DNA of 64,000 nucleotides from Bradyrhizobium paxllaeri (lineage in GTDB: Bacteria > Pseudomonadota > Alphaproteobacteria > Rhizobiales > Xanthobacteraceae). Within the stretch, counting starts at the first letter, position 1. The number at the start of each line of letters is the position of its first letter. Below the pieces are notes generated by a model. That model saw only the letters and a program-made list of their open reading frames with translations. It was not told the origin of the DNA and did no database searches. The translations under genes were made by a program, and so were the position numbers. The DNA is taken from the NCBI RefSeq assembly GCF_001693515.2, contig NZ_CP042968.1, positions 5,890,001 to 5,954,000 of the forward strand, read 5' to 3'. This document shows, piece by piece, positions 1 through 9,048 of this stretch.

Positions 1-28
1 GCTGCGGATAGAGTGATGTCGGAGGGCA

Positions 29-529
29 TTGTTTGAGTCCTTCTGTTCTCATCGCTTTCATTGCGCGACAAGCAAAAGGCTAGATCTCGATAGTTTAACG
101 CTTGGAAATATCTGGACTTTCTGCAGTATTATTGAGGGACTTACTGTCCTGTATATGGTACTTTTTGTACTTTTACTTCGAACGTCTCCATTAATACTAC
201 GAGCGCCGATCTTTGGTGAACAATGCTTAGGGGAATGGGAGTGGGCTCAGGTCGCGCGCGAGCGGATTTTCGCCAACGTGCCGCCGGTTCATGCGCCGGT
301 GAGCAAGGCAGCAGCCCAAGCCCCTGCGGCCAGACGCTCGACGCGATATGTTTGTGGACAGTTTGAGGGGGATGATGAGCCGGAAGTCGGCTGCAAGCTC
401 GCTGCCAACGGGAAGTCCGTTCTGTTGGGTGCGCATGCTGATTGCGGCGCGACCATCATCAATGTCAGTTCGGTGAATAGCCGAATGCCGACGCAAGCGG
501 TCTCAGTCTGCAACTGGGTAAATCGGTGA
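29..529 (+). CDS. Hypothetical protein, doubtful
   Basis: An open frame of 166 codons with no family I recognise. The N-terminal half is low in quality, with many Cys, Phe and Leu, and includes one hydrophobic stretch around residues 38-58. The C-terminal half has an Ala/Pro-rich linker followed by a Cys-containing segment (CGQFEGDDEP, then GAHADCGATI) that looks more protein-like. If a gene is present, the real start may be internal, near residue 43. No convincing ribosome binding site was seen. It may equally be a chance frame. Confidence 0.22.
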   Translation: MFESFCSHRFHCATSKRLDLDSLTLGNIWTFCSIIEGLTVLYMVLFVLLLRTSPLILRAPIFGEQCLGEWEWAQVARERIFANVPPVHAPVSKAAAQAPAARRSTRYVCGQFEGDDEPEVGCKLAANGKSVLLGAHADCGATIINVSSVNSRMPTQAVSVCNWVNR

Positions 530-879
530 TTGTTGGCATCACCGTTGCGCGCGTGAACAGGGCCACGCAGCACGGGCGGGCGACGCCGTCGCGCCGGAAA
601 AAACCCTGAGCGATAGGCGCGGTCTTACGGCCGAACCGGAATCGACAACGATGAACCGGACAGGGCTTATGCGTCTCGGCAACGATGCTCCATCGCCAAG
701 GCCGTTGTTTTCTTGCGTTCGATAACCCGGTTTGCATCACTGGCGTGCGGCCAACGTGAACCGCGATCTACGATGACGATAGCTTTAATTGCTTTCAAAA
801 GTTAAGGCGATGCAATGGGCTCGGCACCGCCAAGCGGATCATCTGCTGTCATGAGAACTCTTTGGCCGGCTGATTTGCG
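530..879. other. Intergenic stretch with no recognised gene
   Basis: I see no convincing coding sequence between the doubtful upstream frame and the terminator hairpin at 880-903. Short open frames on both strands lack family features. Confidence 0.4.
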
Positions 880-903
880 AAAAGCCGGCTTGCGCCGGCT
901 TTT
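880..903 (-). terminator. Intrinsic terminator of the porin-family gene
   Basis: A perfect 10-bp inverted repeat (AAAAGCCGGC at 880-889, GCCGGCTTTT at 894-903) with a 4-nt loop. It lies 33 bp beyond the stop of the outer-membrane protein gene and ends in a T run on either strand, so it could terminate transcription from both sides. Confidence 0.7.
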
Positions 904-936
904 CATTAGGGCCGCTGGTTCCTGAGCCGATCTATC

Positions 937-1608
937 TTACTTGAAGCGGTAGTTTAAGCCTACCTTGACAGAGTGCACGTTGTTGTCGAACGAACCAGCC
1001 GTCACAAGCCCGGCCGGTGAGACAGCGACAAAGCGCGTGCTTCCAAAGTTATAATACTGGTATTCGATCTTGCTCGACCAGTTCGAGGCGAAGAGGTACT
1101 CGAAACCGGTTCCGATTGTGTAGCCACCATTCTTGTTGTCGAGAGTGAAGCTGTTCGGCCTTGCGACCCCATAAGTCGTATCCTGATATGCCCATCCGCC
1201 CTTGACATAAAGGAGGGTCGGACCTGAGACATAACCGATACGACCAGTGATGGAGCCCAGAGCGTTCCGGTCCTGCCTCAGGTTAACAGTGCTGAAACGC
1301 GCGGCCTGTGCGCCGCCGGAAAGCCAGCTGTACTGGCCTTCGACACCAACGATCCAGTTTGGTGCCAATTGATAGTCGCCGCCAACCTGAAGACCGCCAG
1401 CGAAACGAGATTTATCGAAAATCGAGCCGCCGCTGAATGCGCCGCCAAGGTGGCCGCCGACATAAAAGCCGGTCCAGCTGTAGACGGGTTCAGCCGGAAG
1501 ATAAACTGGCGGTGACGACTTGGTGTAGGTTCGCCCGAGATCGGCCGCGAGCGCAGAGTTCGTGCCGAGCACCGCGAGCGCGAGTGGACCAAGCATCATC
1601 TTCTTCAT
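937..1608 (-). CDS. Outer-membrane beta-barrel protein, Omp31-like porin family
   Basis: A 223-residue outer-membrane protein of the small beta-barrel family abundant in Rhizobiales. The start is placed at the ATG at 1608 because a GAGGAA ribosome site lies just upstream and because it gives a clean signal peptide (MKKMMLGPLALAVL, cleavage near residue 21 after ALA). The mature start ADLGRTYTKSSPP and the phrase YSWTGFYVGGHLGGAF are typical of the family. Alternating hydrophobic strands continue to a C-terminal LNYRFK, close to the usual terminal aromatic barrel signature. It is monocistronic, with a hairpin terminator at 880-903. The likely role is structural or porin-like in the outer membrane; the substrate is unknown. 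Confidence 0.9.
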   Translation of the reverse strand: MKKMMLGPLALAVLGTNSALAADLGRTYTKSSPPVYLPAEPVYSWTGFYVGGHLGGAFSGGSIFDKSRFAGGLQVGGDYQLAPNWIVGVEGQYSWLSGGAQAARFSTVNLRQDRNALGSITGRIGYVSGPTLLYVKGGWAYQDTTYGVARPNSFTLDNKNGGYTIGTGFEYLFASNWSSKIEYQYYNFGSTRFVAVSPAGLVTAGSFDNNVHSVKVGLNYRFK

Positions 1609-2184
1609 CAGATTCCTCAATTCGTTAGGCCTGTGATCGTGCACTTCGGCCGCTGTGTTGCTTTCGCCCCTCCATTAGCCAATCGAACATTGCGACAACG
1701 TTACGCGAGTAGGCCCGCGGCTCGGGATAACGCCGAACGGCCAAACATACGCAAGTCCACGGGCAGGTCAGTTTTGATCGCGACCTTCAGGACTTTGATT
1801 GTGATTTGTCATCTTTGATTCCCAGCAATGAGAGCGTGCCGGTTTTCACCTGCGGATCGAATGAATCGAAGGACAAAAGATGCCGCCGATCACTTCATCC
1901 TCGACGATGATTTTGTAAGCTGCGCCACGTTCACCGAAAAACTGAGGATCCGGATGATGGTCTTCCTCATCATCTTCTTCCGGAGGTTCTTCTTCAGCGG
2001 AATGGTATGCATTGTATGTCGCGGTCAACGCACCTTCTGCGATCGCTTCCACAGCGGGGATCGTCCTCTCTGAGTTCCACGATCACGACACTTCCTAACT
2101 TTAATTGTTTCAAACCTTGCGTTCCCAAAGCAGAAAATTCGCTGTGGACCTCGTCCTGCCTCACGAAGAGGGAGCGCGCAACCT
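1609..2184. other. Intergenic region with a possible decayed frame
   Basis: No intact gene is evident. On the minus strand a 68-codon frame (2052-1846) contains an acidic run (EEEPPEEDDEED) and a protein-like tail (AAYKIIVEDEVIGGIF). It appears to continue upstream in another frame (VIVELREDDP), suggesting a frameshifted relic, possibly of an acetyltransferase. This is a weak reading. Confidence 0.3.
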
Positions 2185-2529
2185 TCAGTGCCCGACAGCA
2201 TTCGACAGCAAGTTCAAGATGGCCACACCGGCCACGATCAGCCCAATCCCCACACAGGCCCACAGATCGAGCGCCTGCCGGAAGACAACAACACCGACGA
2301 TGGCCGTCAGCACGATACCCAGCCCCGCCCAGATCGCATAGGCCACACCGAGCGGAATCATCTTCAACGCCACGGAGAGCAAGTAGAACGAGGTGAGGTA
2401 GCAGAGCCCCATGGCGACCGTCGGGACCAGCTTGGTGAACCCGTCGGATCTCAGCAGGAAAGCGGATCCCGTGACCTCGCAAATGATGGCCAGCGCGAGA
2501 GCGCCATGTGCGACAAGGGCGGGATTCAT
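2185..2529 (-). CDS. Small multidrug resistance (SMR) efflux protein
   Basis: A 114-residue inner-membrane protein with four hydrophobic helices, the usual size for EmrE/QacE-type proton-drug antiporters. The membrane-embedded glutamate needed for proton and cation exchange is present at residue 18 in IICEVTGS. The family phrases YAIWAGLG and the last-helix GIGLIVAGVAILNLLS are also intact. SMR proteins act as antiparallel dimers exporting cationic lipophilic drugs; a paired type needs a second subunit, and none is adjacent. The gene starts 33 bp after the RND pump stop on the same strand and is probably the last gene of the tetR-MFP-RND operon. Confidence 0.9.
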   Translation of the reverse strand: MNPALVAHGALALAIICEVTGSAFLLRSDGFTKLVPTVAMGLCYLTSFYLLSVALKMIPLGVAYAIWAGLGIVLTAIVGVVVFRQALDLWACVGIGLIVAGVAILNLLSNAVGH

Positions 2530-2562
2530 GATCGCTCCTATGAGATGTGGCCGAGCTGGACG

Positions 2563-5500
2563 CTACGCTTTAGATGGCTTCGCAAGCGAAGCCTCGACTG
2601 CCGCGCCATCATTCGTCGTCGGCCTCCTGGTCCGCAGCACCCGCAGAACGAAAACGAAGAAGGCAGGGACAAAGAAGATCGCAAGAACCGTCGCCGAGAT
2701 CATGCCGCCGAGGACGCCCGTACCGATGGCGTTCTGGCTAGCCGCGCTCGCGCCCGATGCGATGGCGAGCGGCACGACGCCGAGCGTGAAGGTGAGCGAG
2801 GTCATGATGATCGGCCGGAAGCGGATGCGAGCCGCGTCGACCGCGGCGTCAGCGAGCGATCTGCCTTCCGCGTAGTAGTCCTTGGCGAATTCCACGATCA
2901 GAATGGCGTTCTTCGCCGACAGGCCTATGATAGCGATCAGCCCGACCTTGAAGTAGAGGTCGTTCGGCATTCCTCGGAGCATCACGGCCAACACGCAGCC
3001 TATCACGCCGAGCGGCACGACGAGCATGACGGAGAGAGGGATCGACCAGCTTTCGTAGAGGCCGGCGAGCAGCAGGAAGACGAAAAGAATGCTGAGGCCG
3101 AATAGAATTGGCGCCTGCGATCCCGATTTGATCTCTTCAAGCGACTGACCGGTCCATTCGAAACCGATACCGTTCGGCAGCTCCGAAGCAAGGCGCTCCA
3201 TCTCGGCGATCGCCGCACCCGACGAATGACCTGGAGCCGGTTCGCCAGCGATGCGCACTGTCGGATATCCGTTGTAGCCGACGATCTGCGGCGATCCCTT
3301 CTGCCACTGAGCCATGGCAAATGAGGACAGGGGCACCATGCCGCCGCCCGCATTGCGGACGTTGAGCTTCAGAAGATCTTCCACCCGCAGGCGACCATGG
3401 TCCCGAGCTTGGATGATGACCCGCTGCATGCGGCCGGCGTTCGGGAAATCGTTGATGTAAGACGATCCGAGATTGGCCGTGATGGTGTTGTTGATATCGG
3501 CGAAGGTCACGCCGAACGTGTTGGCTTTCTCGCGATCGATAACGAGCAGAACCTGCGCCGCATCCGACAATCCTTCGATGCGAAGGCCCGCGAGCAGCGG
3601 GCTCTTGCCGGCCTTCTCCATCAACGCCGCCGCCGCTTCCGTAAGCGCCACCTGCCCCAGGCCATTGCGATCCTGAAGCCGGAAGGCGAAGCCGCCGGTC
3701 GTGCCGAAGCCCTCGATCGGCGGCGGCGAGAGCGCGAAACTGGTGGCGTCCTTTAGTGCAAACAGTTGCGCGTTGGCGCGATCGGCAATCTCTTGGGCGG
3801 ATTGGCCCGCGCCCCGCTCGCTCCAGTTCTTGAGAGTGACGAACATCAAAGCGGCGTTCGCGCCGTTGCCCGAGAAGCTGAAGCCCTGAATAGCCACGAT
3901 ATCGCTTATGGCCGGCTCCGCCTTGAAGATCTCCTCGATCTGCTTGATCGATGCCAGGGTCCGGTTGGCGCTGGCTTCGGGCGGGCCCTGGATGTCAACA
4001 ATCAGATAACCCTGGTCCTCGTTCGGAAGAAAGGCGGTTGGAAGGCTGACGAAAAAGTAGCCGAGGCCGATAACTAGGGCGAGATAGATCACCATCATGC
4101 GTCCGGCCCGCCGCACGATGCCGACGGCAGCGCTGGTGTAGCGGTTGGTCAATGCTTCGAATTTGCGGTTGAACCAGCCGCCAATTCCCCGCTTCTGGTG
4201 GTGGCCATGCTTGATCGGCTTAAGGAAGGTCGCGCAAAGCGCTGGCGTCAGCGACAGTGCCAGAAATGCAGAGAACAGGATCGAGACGACCATGGTCAGG
4301 CTGAACTGGCGATAGATGATGCCCGTCGAACCGGGGAAGAACGCCATCGGGACGAAAACGGAGGAAAGAACGAGCGTGATCCCGAGGATGGCGCCCGTTA
4401 TCTGGTTCATGGCCTTCTTGGTGGCGTCCTTCGGTGAAAGTCCCTCCTCCGCCATGATGCGCTCGACGTTCTCAACGACGACGATGGCGTCATCGACAAG
4501 GATGCCGATCGCCAGCACCATCGCGAACATGGTCAGAACATTGATCGAAAAGCCGGCCGCCAGCATCACCGCGCCGGTGCCCAACAATGCGATCGGCACG
4601 ACCAGCGTCGGGATCAGCGTGTAGCGGAAGTTCTGCAGGAAGACGAACATCACCGCGAAGACGAGCACGACCGCTTCGAGCAGCGTTTCCAGCACCTTCT
4701 CGATCGATGCGGACACGAAGGGACTGGTGTCGTAAGGCACCGAATATTTGACGCCCGGAGGGAAGAATCGCGACAGTTGCTCGAGCTTAGCCTTGACGGC
4801 ACGTGACGTCGCGACCGCATTGCCGGTTGAGGAAAGCTGAATGCCGACGGCCGCACTCGGTTGGCCGTTCAGGCGGCTGGAAAAGTTGTAGTTCTCCGCG
4901 CCGAGTTCCAGGCGGGCGACGTCCTTGAGCCGAACCGTGCTGCCGTCCGGGTTTGCCCGCAGCACGATGTTGCCGAATTCTTCTGTGTTCGCGAGTTGCC
5001 CCTTGACGAGAACGGTCGCTGTCAGATCGGTCGTGACGGGATTCGGCGACGCGCCGATCTGTCCAGCCGCGACCTGGGCATTCTGTGCCGAGATGGCGGC
5101 GTTGACGTCGGCGGCGGCCAGTCGGAGACCGACCATCTTGTCTGGATCGATCCAAACGCGCATCGCGCGTTGAGCGGCGAACAACTGCGCGCGTCCCACT
5201 CCGCCAAGACGACGGAGTTCGCCAAGCACGTTGCGATTCAAGTAATCGCCGAGCGCAACTTCATCGAGCTTACCGTCGGTGGACGTGAGCGACACGATCA
5301 TAAGGAAGCCGGCAGAGGCCTCTTCCACGGTCACACCCTGCGCGGCCACCGCCGCTGGCAATCGCGATTGAATCCGCCGGAGCCTGTTTTGCACGTCGAC
5401 GGACGCCTGCTCGATGCTCGTGCCGGCCTCGAAAGATACGTTGATGCTGATCGATCCCGACGTGTCCGACGTCGATTCGAAATACATCAACCTGGCGGCA

Positions 5501-5712
5501 CCATTTAGTTCCTCCTCGATCAGGCGTGTGACACCCTGATAGATTTCCTGCGGCGAGGCCCCCGGATACGACGTCGAAATCGTCAGTTGCGGCGGGGCGA
5601 CCTTGGGATACTGCGCCACCGGCAGGAGCGGAATCGAGATGGCACCGGCAATGGTGATGAACAGGGCAAAGACCCAGGCAAGCACCGGCCGCCTGATGAA
5701 AAACTGAGCCAT
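2563..5712 (-). CDS. RND multidrug efflux pump, inner-membrane subunit (AcrB/MexB type)
   Basis: A 1049-residue hydrophobe/amphiphile efflux RND transporter, the expected full length. It starts at the ATG giving MAQFFIRRPVLAW, the canonical N-terminus, 4 bp after the stop of the adaptor gene. The proton-relay aspartate pair is present in GILVDDAIVVVENVE near residue 405. Two large periplasmic loops and a second six-helix bundle (LFGLSILFVFLLLAGLYESW onwards) are intact. It should form a trimer that captures drugs in the periplasm and hands them to an outer-membrane channel. No outer-membrane factor is in this operon; the NodT-like gene at 16675-18384 is a candidate partner by inference only. 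Confidence 0.95.
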   Translation of the reverse strand: MAQFFIRRPVLAWVFALFITIAGAISIPLLPVAQYPKVAPPQLTISTSYPGASPQEIYQGVTRLIEEELNGAARLMYFESTSDTSGSISINVSFEAGTSIEQASVDVQNRLRRIQSRLPAAVAAQGVTVEEASAGFLMIVSLTSTDGKLDEVALGDYLNRNVLGELRRLGGVGRAQLFAAQRAMRVWIDPDKMVGLRLAAADVNAAISAQNAQVAAGQIGASPNPVTTDLTATVLVKGQLANTEEFGNIVLRANPDGSTVRLKDVARLELGAENYNFSSRLNGQPSAAVGIQLSSTGNAVATSRAVKAKLEQLSRFFPPGVKYSVPYDTSPFVSASIEKVLETLLEAVVLVFAVMFVFLQNFRYTLIPTLVVPIALLGTGAVMLAAGFSINVLTMFAMVLAIGILVDDAIVVVENVERIMAEEGLSPKDATKKAMNQITGAILGITLVLSSVFVPMAFFPGSTGIIYRQFSLTMVVSILFSAFLALSLTPALCATFLKPIKHGHHQKRGIGGWFNRKFEALTNRYTSAAVGIVRRAGRMMVIYLALVIGLGYFFVSLPTAFLPNEDQGYLIVDIQGPPEASANRTLASIKQIEEIFKAEPAISDIVAIQGFSFSGNGANAALMFVTLKNWSERGAGQSAQEIADRANAQLFALKDATSFALSPPPIEGFGTTGGFAFRLQDRNGLGQVALTEAAAALMEKAGKSPLLAGLRIEGLSDAAQVLLVIDREKANTFGVTFADINNTITANLGSSYINDFPNAGRMQRVIIQARDHGRLRVEDLLKLNVRNAGGGMVPLSSFAMAQWQKGSPQIVGYNGYPTVRIAGEPAPGHSSGAAIAEMERLASELPNGIGFEWTGQSLEEIKSGSQAPILFGLSILFVFLLLAGLYESWSIPLSVMLVVPLGVIGCVLAVMLRGMPNDLYFKVGLIAIIGLSAKNAILIVEFAKDYYAEGRSLADAAVDAARIRFRPIIMTSLTFTLGVVPLAIASGASAASQNAIGTGVLGGMISATVLAIFFVPAFFVFVLRVLRTRRPTTNDGAAVEASLAKPSKA

Positions 5713-5716
5713 CGAA

Positions 5717-6919
5717 TTACCTCGCCTGGCTGTTCGGCTGGTTTGCGGTGATCCCCGCCTCCCGATCCGTGAGCTTCCACGGCTCCGGGACAACTTTGCC
5801 GCCCGACCGGACCTTCTGCACGCCATCGACGACGACCCGTTCGCCCTCCTTCAGGCCGGACTTGACGACCCATTCCGAGCTGAGTGCCTGCCCAAGTTCG
5901 ATGTCCCGCGTCTCTGCAATCCCGCCTTCCGATACGAAGTAGACCTGCGCCCTGCCGTCGCGTGCCCGGATCACCGCACGCTGGGGTATCGTGATTGCGC
6001 CCTCGCGAACGGCCTGCGCAATGCGCACACGAACATACATGCCCGGTAGCAGATCATGTTTCGGGTTCGGGAATTCCGCGCGCAGGGTCACCTGCCCCGT
6101 GGTGGAATCGACGCTAGCGCTGGCAAACAGCAACCGCCCCGCCTTCGGGTAGAGGCTGCCGTCGTCGAAAACGAGTTCGACCGGAGCCTCTCCCGGCGCC
6201 GGGCTGGCGAGCTTGCCTTCCTCGACGGCGCGCTTGAGTGCCAACAGATCCTGCGCCGACTGCATGAAGTCGACATAGACGGAATCCACCTGTTGGATCA
6301 GCGCCAGATTCTGGGTTCCGTCGGCAGTGACAAGCGCGCCCTCGGTGACGAGGGCGCCACCGATGAGGCCACTGATTGGAGCGCGGACTTCCGTGTAATC
6401 GAGATTTATCTTTGCTTCCGCGAGCGCGGCTTCGGCCGATGCGACGTCGGCATCGGACTGGGCAAGGGTCGCGGTTGCCGCATCGAGGTTCACGCCGCTG
6501 GTGGCGTCGCGCTCGTGAAGGGTCTTCTGCCGCTCGAACTGCTGTTTAGCATTTTGCTGAACCGCCCTGGCTCGCCGCAGCGAGGCTTCGGCGCTTGCCA
6601 CACGCACCCGGAAGAGCTTCGGATCGATGCGGTAAAGGATGTCGCCCTCGTTGATGGGCGTACCCTGCCTGAACACGCGCTCCTGAAGGATTCCGGAAAC
6701 ACGCGCACGAACCTCTGAGATGCGCGTCGCTGCAACGCGGCCCGGAAGCTCGCTCACGACCGGAACTGGACGCGCTTTGAGTTCGATCACACCGACGGCG
6801 GGAGGAGGTAGCTCCGCGCCTTGCTGCGCGGCAACCCCATCGATTCCCAAGGCAAGGAACGCCATTGCCATCAGATACGTTCTCGCACGCGGCGAAAGCC
6901 CGCTGCTGTACATTTTCAT
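5717..6919 (-). CDS. RND efflux periplasmic adaptor (AcrA/MexA type membrane-fusion protein)
   Basis: A 400-residue membrane-fusion protein with a hydrophobic signal segment (about residues 12-31), a lipoyl half-motif (VRARVSGILQERVFRQGTPI), an alpha-helical hairpin (about 105-175), the second lipoyl half (APISGLIGGALV) and beta-barrel domains to the C-terminus. It bridges the RND pump encoded 4 bp downstream to an outer-membrane channel. There is no lipobox, so the N-terminus may remain as an anchor or be cleaved. Two in-frame ATGs lie at 6919 and 6913; the AAGGAAG ribosome site abuts the first and is better spaced for the second, so translation may start at 6913. The gene follows tetR by 33 bp. 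Confidence 0.93.
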   Translation of the reverse strand: MKMYSSGLSPRARTYLMAMAFLALGIDGVAAQQGAELPPPAVGVIELKARPVPVVSELPGRVAATRISEVRARVSGILQERVFRQGTPINEGDILYRIDPKLFRVRVASAEASLRRARAVQQNAKQQFERQKTLHERDATSGVNLDAATATLAQSDADVASAEAALAEAKINLDYTEVRAPISGLIGGALVTEGALVTADGTQNLALIQQVDSVYVDFMQSAQDLLALKRAVEEGKLASPAPGEAPVELVFDDGSLYPKAGRLLFASASVDSTTGQVTLRAEFPNPKHDLLPGMYVRVRIAQAVREGAITIPQRAVIRARDGRAQVYFVSEGGIAETRDIELGQALSSEWVVKSGLKEGERVVVDGVQKVRSGGKVVPEPWKLTDREAGITANQPNSQAR

Positions 6920-6952
6920 CTTCCTTGAGTGTCGAACAATTGTGGGGCGGTA

Positions 6953-7522
6953 TCAGCTTTCGTCGGAATAGGACGCATAGATCGCCCTGATGCCCGCGAG
7001 GATTTCGGATCGCTCGGCTGCGCCCCATTGGTGGAAGCCGAAGAGTTCGGTGCAGTAAAAGCCCGTTAGCGCCAGGTAGGCCATCAGTGCCGCCTTGGGC
7101 CGCTCGCCCTTCGCCATCGCGCGGAGGTCCATAAGTGTCCAGTCGCGCATCTGTTGCTGGACCTTCGCCTCGCTCGACATCGCGGCGCTGATCGCAAGCG
7201 CCACCGCCTTGTCCCGATCGTCGGGAATCTGCTCGGCGACCGCGATCCGGCCGAACAGTTCGGGATGCGGCGTCCCGGCGCTTTCCGCCACCGCCGTATC
7301 GATGCGCTCAAGCTCCGCCTTCACGCGGCGGTCGATCAAGGCCTCCAACAGCGCGCTCTTCGACCCGTGGTCGTAAACGACCCGCGATTTGCTCACGCCG
7401 GCCTCTTGGGCGACCGCATCGATCGAAAGCCCCGCCGCCCCGAGATGGACAACCACCCGCTCGGCAGCATCGAGAATGTCGTCGGTCGTGATTTTGCGCG
7501 TTCTGGACAATTTGTTCCTCAC
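6953..7522 (-). CDS. TetR-family repressor of the RND efflux operon
   Basis: A TetR-type regulator of about 189 residues with the N-terminal DNA-binding domain ITTDDILDAAERVV followed by the helix-turn-helix LSIDAVAQEAGVSKSRVVYD, and a divergent ligand-binding C-terminus. The GTG at 7522 is chosen because it gives the usual short leader and puts a 10-bp palindrome, CGAACGTTCG at 7540-7549, just upstream as a likely operator. An alternative ATG at 7576 has a better ribosome site (GAGGAAC) but adds 18 residues and buries the palindrome in the coding region. The order tetR-MFP-RND-SMR on one strand with short gaps suggests an autoregulated drug-inducible operon. Confidence 0.88.
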   Translation of the reverse strand: MRNKLSRTRKITTDDILDAAERVVVHLGAAGLSIDAVAQEAGVSKSRVVYDHGSKSALLEALIDRRVKAELERIDTAVAESAGTPHPELFGRIAVAEQIPDDRDKAVALAISAAMSSEAKVQQQMRDWTLMDLRAMAKGERPKAALMAYLALTGFYCTELFGFHQWGAAERSEILAGIRAIYASYSDES

Positions 7523-7539
7523 TGGCGACCAATAATATA

Positions 7540-7549
7540 CGAACGTTCG
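7540..7549. promoter_or_regulatory. Palindromic candidate operator for the TetR regulator
   Basis: The perfect 10-bp palindrome CGAACGTTCG lies 18 bp upstream of the GTG start of tetR within an AT-rich stretch (AATAATATAC). Its position and symmetry fit an autoregulatory TetR-family site. Binding is inferred. Confidence 0.5.
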
Positions 7550-7608
7550 GACTTTAATGCAACCCTGGACGCTCATACCCAGTTCCTCAAGCAGCCGAGA
7601 CTGGATCG

Positions 7609-9048
7609 TTAGTCCGTGCTTCTGGCATGGTCTGAACGACCTTCTCCGAGTTGGCTGAAGGCAAACTTGCCTGACGGCAAGCAATGGGAAAATTCAGCTC
7701 GACGGTCGTCCCGCCTCCCGGCGTCTGACAGAGAGAGACTGCCGTTGTGTGTGAGCATCACCTGGGAAACAATCGAAAGCCCAAGTCCCATGCCTTCGGC
7801 TCGCGTGTTTCCACGCTTAAATGGTTCGAGCAAAAGGTCGGGCTGACTGAGTTGCAGACCCGGTCCAGAGTCGATCACACTGAGACGCCCAGACGGCCCT
7901 ACTTTGACGAGAATGGGACCGCTGGCCCCTGCATGACGCACAGCATTCCGAATGAGGTTCGAAAGCGCAATCGCGATAGCTGCCTCCGACCCGCGTATCC
8001 AGACCGGGCAGCCCGGCTCGGTGAACCCAATATTGATCCCGCTCTTCAGTGCCATCGGGACGTGCTCGGCCGTAACTCTTCGTGCAAACGCGACGAGATC
8101 TACTTCGGTGAGCTCGGCGGACTCAATGGAGATGCGCGCCAACTGGAGTAGCATGGTGACGATCGATGATAATTTCTGGTTCTCGGCAACCAGTTTGGCG
8201 CGCAGCTCAGGATCCTGGACTTGCTCAAGCGTGGTGCGCGCATTGGTAAGCGGCGTTCGGAGTTCATGCGCCGCGTTGGACAAGAAATTTCGTTGAGCCT
8301 TCGAAGCAACGTCAATGCGCGACAGCGCTCGATTGAATGCCTTCACCAGCGGCAACAATTCGGCTGGAGCATCCTGTTCCGGAAGCCGACGACCGTTCGG
8401 CACTCCATCGATCTTCTCGGCGGCTATTGCGACAGCGCGGACCGGACGCGCAATGAGTGTCGGGACGAAGACCAAGGCTGTGAATGCCGTCGCAACCAGG
8501 ACAAACAATACTGGGAACGCGACAAGCGTCGCGTCGGTGAGCGTTCCGACCGTAAGCTGCGTTGCGGTATAAGCGACACCTCCTGTTTCGATCCAAACCT
8601 CGCCTACGGACGTATTTCTGACGGCAGCCATCTTCTTGAGATTTAGATTTTTGGTCTGCCCGTCAATCGCATAGGCAATGAAACTCGTCCCTTGCTGCGA
8701 CATCGGCGTCTTCTGGGGACGCCACTTCGGCACTGGGCCATAACTGACCTCTGCACTCTTGTCGGACACGACATACCAGAACGTTGGGAAGTCGCGGATA
8801 ATCTGATCGAGTCGCGGGGTCCGTTTGACAATCAACTGACCTTCCGGGTTTCGCGCAACCGCCGCCTTCAATGCGTCGGCCACATCGGCAGCTCCCCACG
8901 TGCCGTCATCGTCACCGCCAAATCGAATCAACAGAGCGGTAGCGCAGATCAGCATGATGCTGGTGACCACTCCGATGAGAGTCGCAGATAAAACGGCGAT
9001 CGAGCGGTGAATACGTCTAAGTTTTTTGCCACACTTCAAGATCATCAT
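7609..9048 (-). CDS. Sensor histidine kinase with a frameshifted C-terminus
   Basis: A 479-residue membrane kinase, the partner of the response regulator whose stop it overlaps by ATGA. It has a first membrane helix near residues 15-40, a periplasmic sensor part, a second helix (LVAFPVLFVLVATAFTALVF) and a HAMP-like linker. The H-box is NAAHELRTPL, the N-box LSNLIRNAVRHA and the G-boxes DSGPGL and GMGLGLSIV. After HNGSLSLSD the frame diverges from the family; the next frame restores a GGGTTVELNFPIA strand and stops at 7587. The shift coincides with a (TC)4 run at 7731-7738. The catalytic core is complete, so activity may persist with an altered tail. It is paralogous to the kinase at 19772-21157. 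Confidence 0.88.
   Translation of the reverse strand: MMILKCGKKLRRIHRSIAVLSATLIGVVTSIMLICATALLIRFGGDDDGTWGAADVADALKAAVARNPEGQLIVKRTPRLDQIIRDFPTFWYVVSDKSAEVSYGPVPKWRPQKTPMSQQGTSFIAYAIDGQTKNLNLKKMAAVRNTSVGEVWIETGGVAYTATQLTVGTLTDATLVAFPVLFVLVATAFTALVFVPTLIARPVRAVAIAAEKIDGVPNGRRLPEQDAPAELLPLVKAFNRALSRIDVASKAQRNFLSNAAHELRTPLTNARTTLEQVQDPELRAKLVAENQKLSSIVTMLLQLARISIESAELTEVDLVAFARRVTAEHVPMALKSGINIGFTEPGCPVWIRGSEAAIAIALSNLIRNAVRHAGASGPILVKVGPSGRLSVIDSGPGLQLSQPDLLLEPFKRGNTRAEGMGLGLSIVSQVMLTHNGSLSLSDAGRRDDRRAEFSHCLPSGKFAFSQLGEGRSDHARSTD

Noticed and set aside
2188..3105. A 305-codon plus-strand open frame
   Set aside because: Antisense to the SMR and RND genes, with extreme Arg/Asp/His content.
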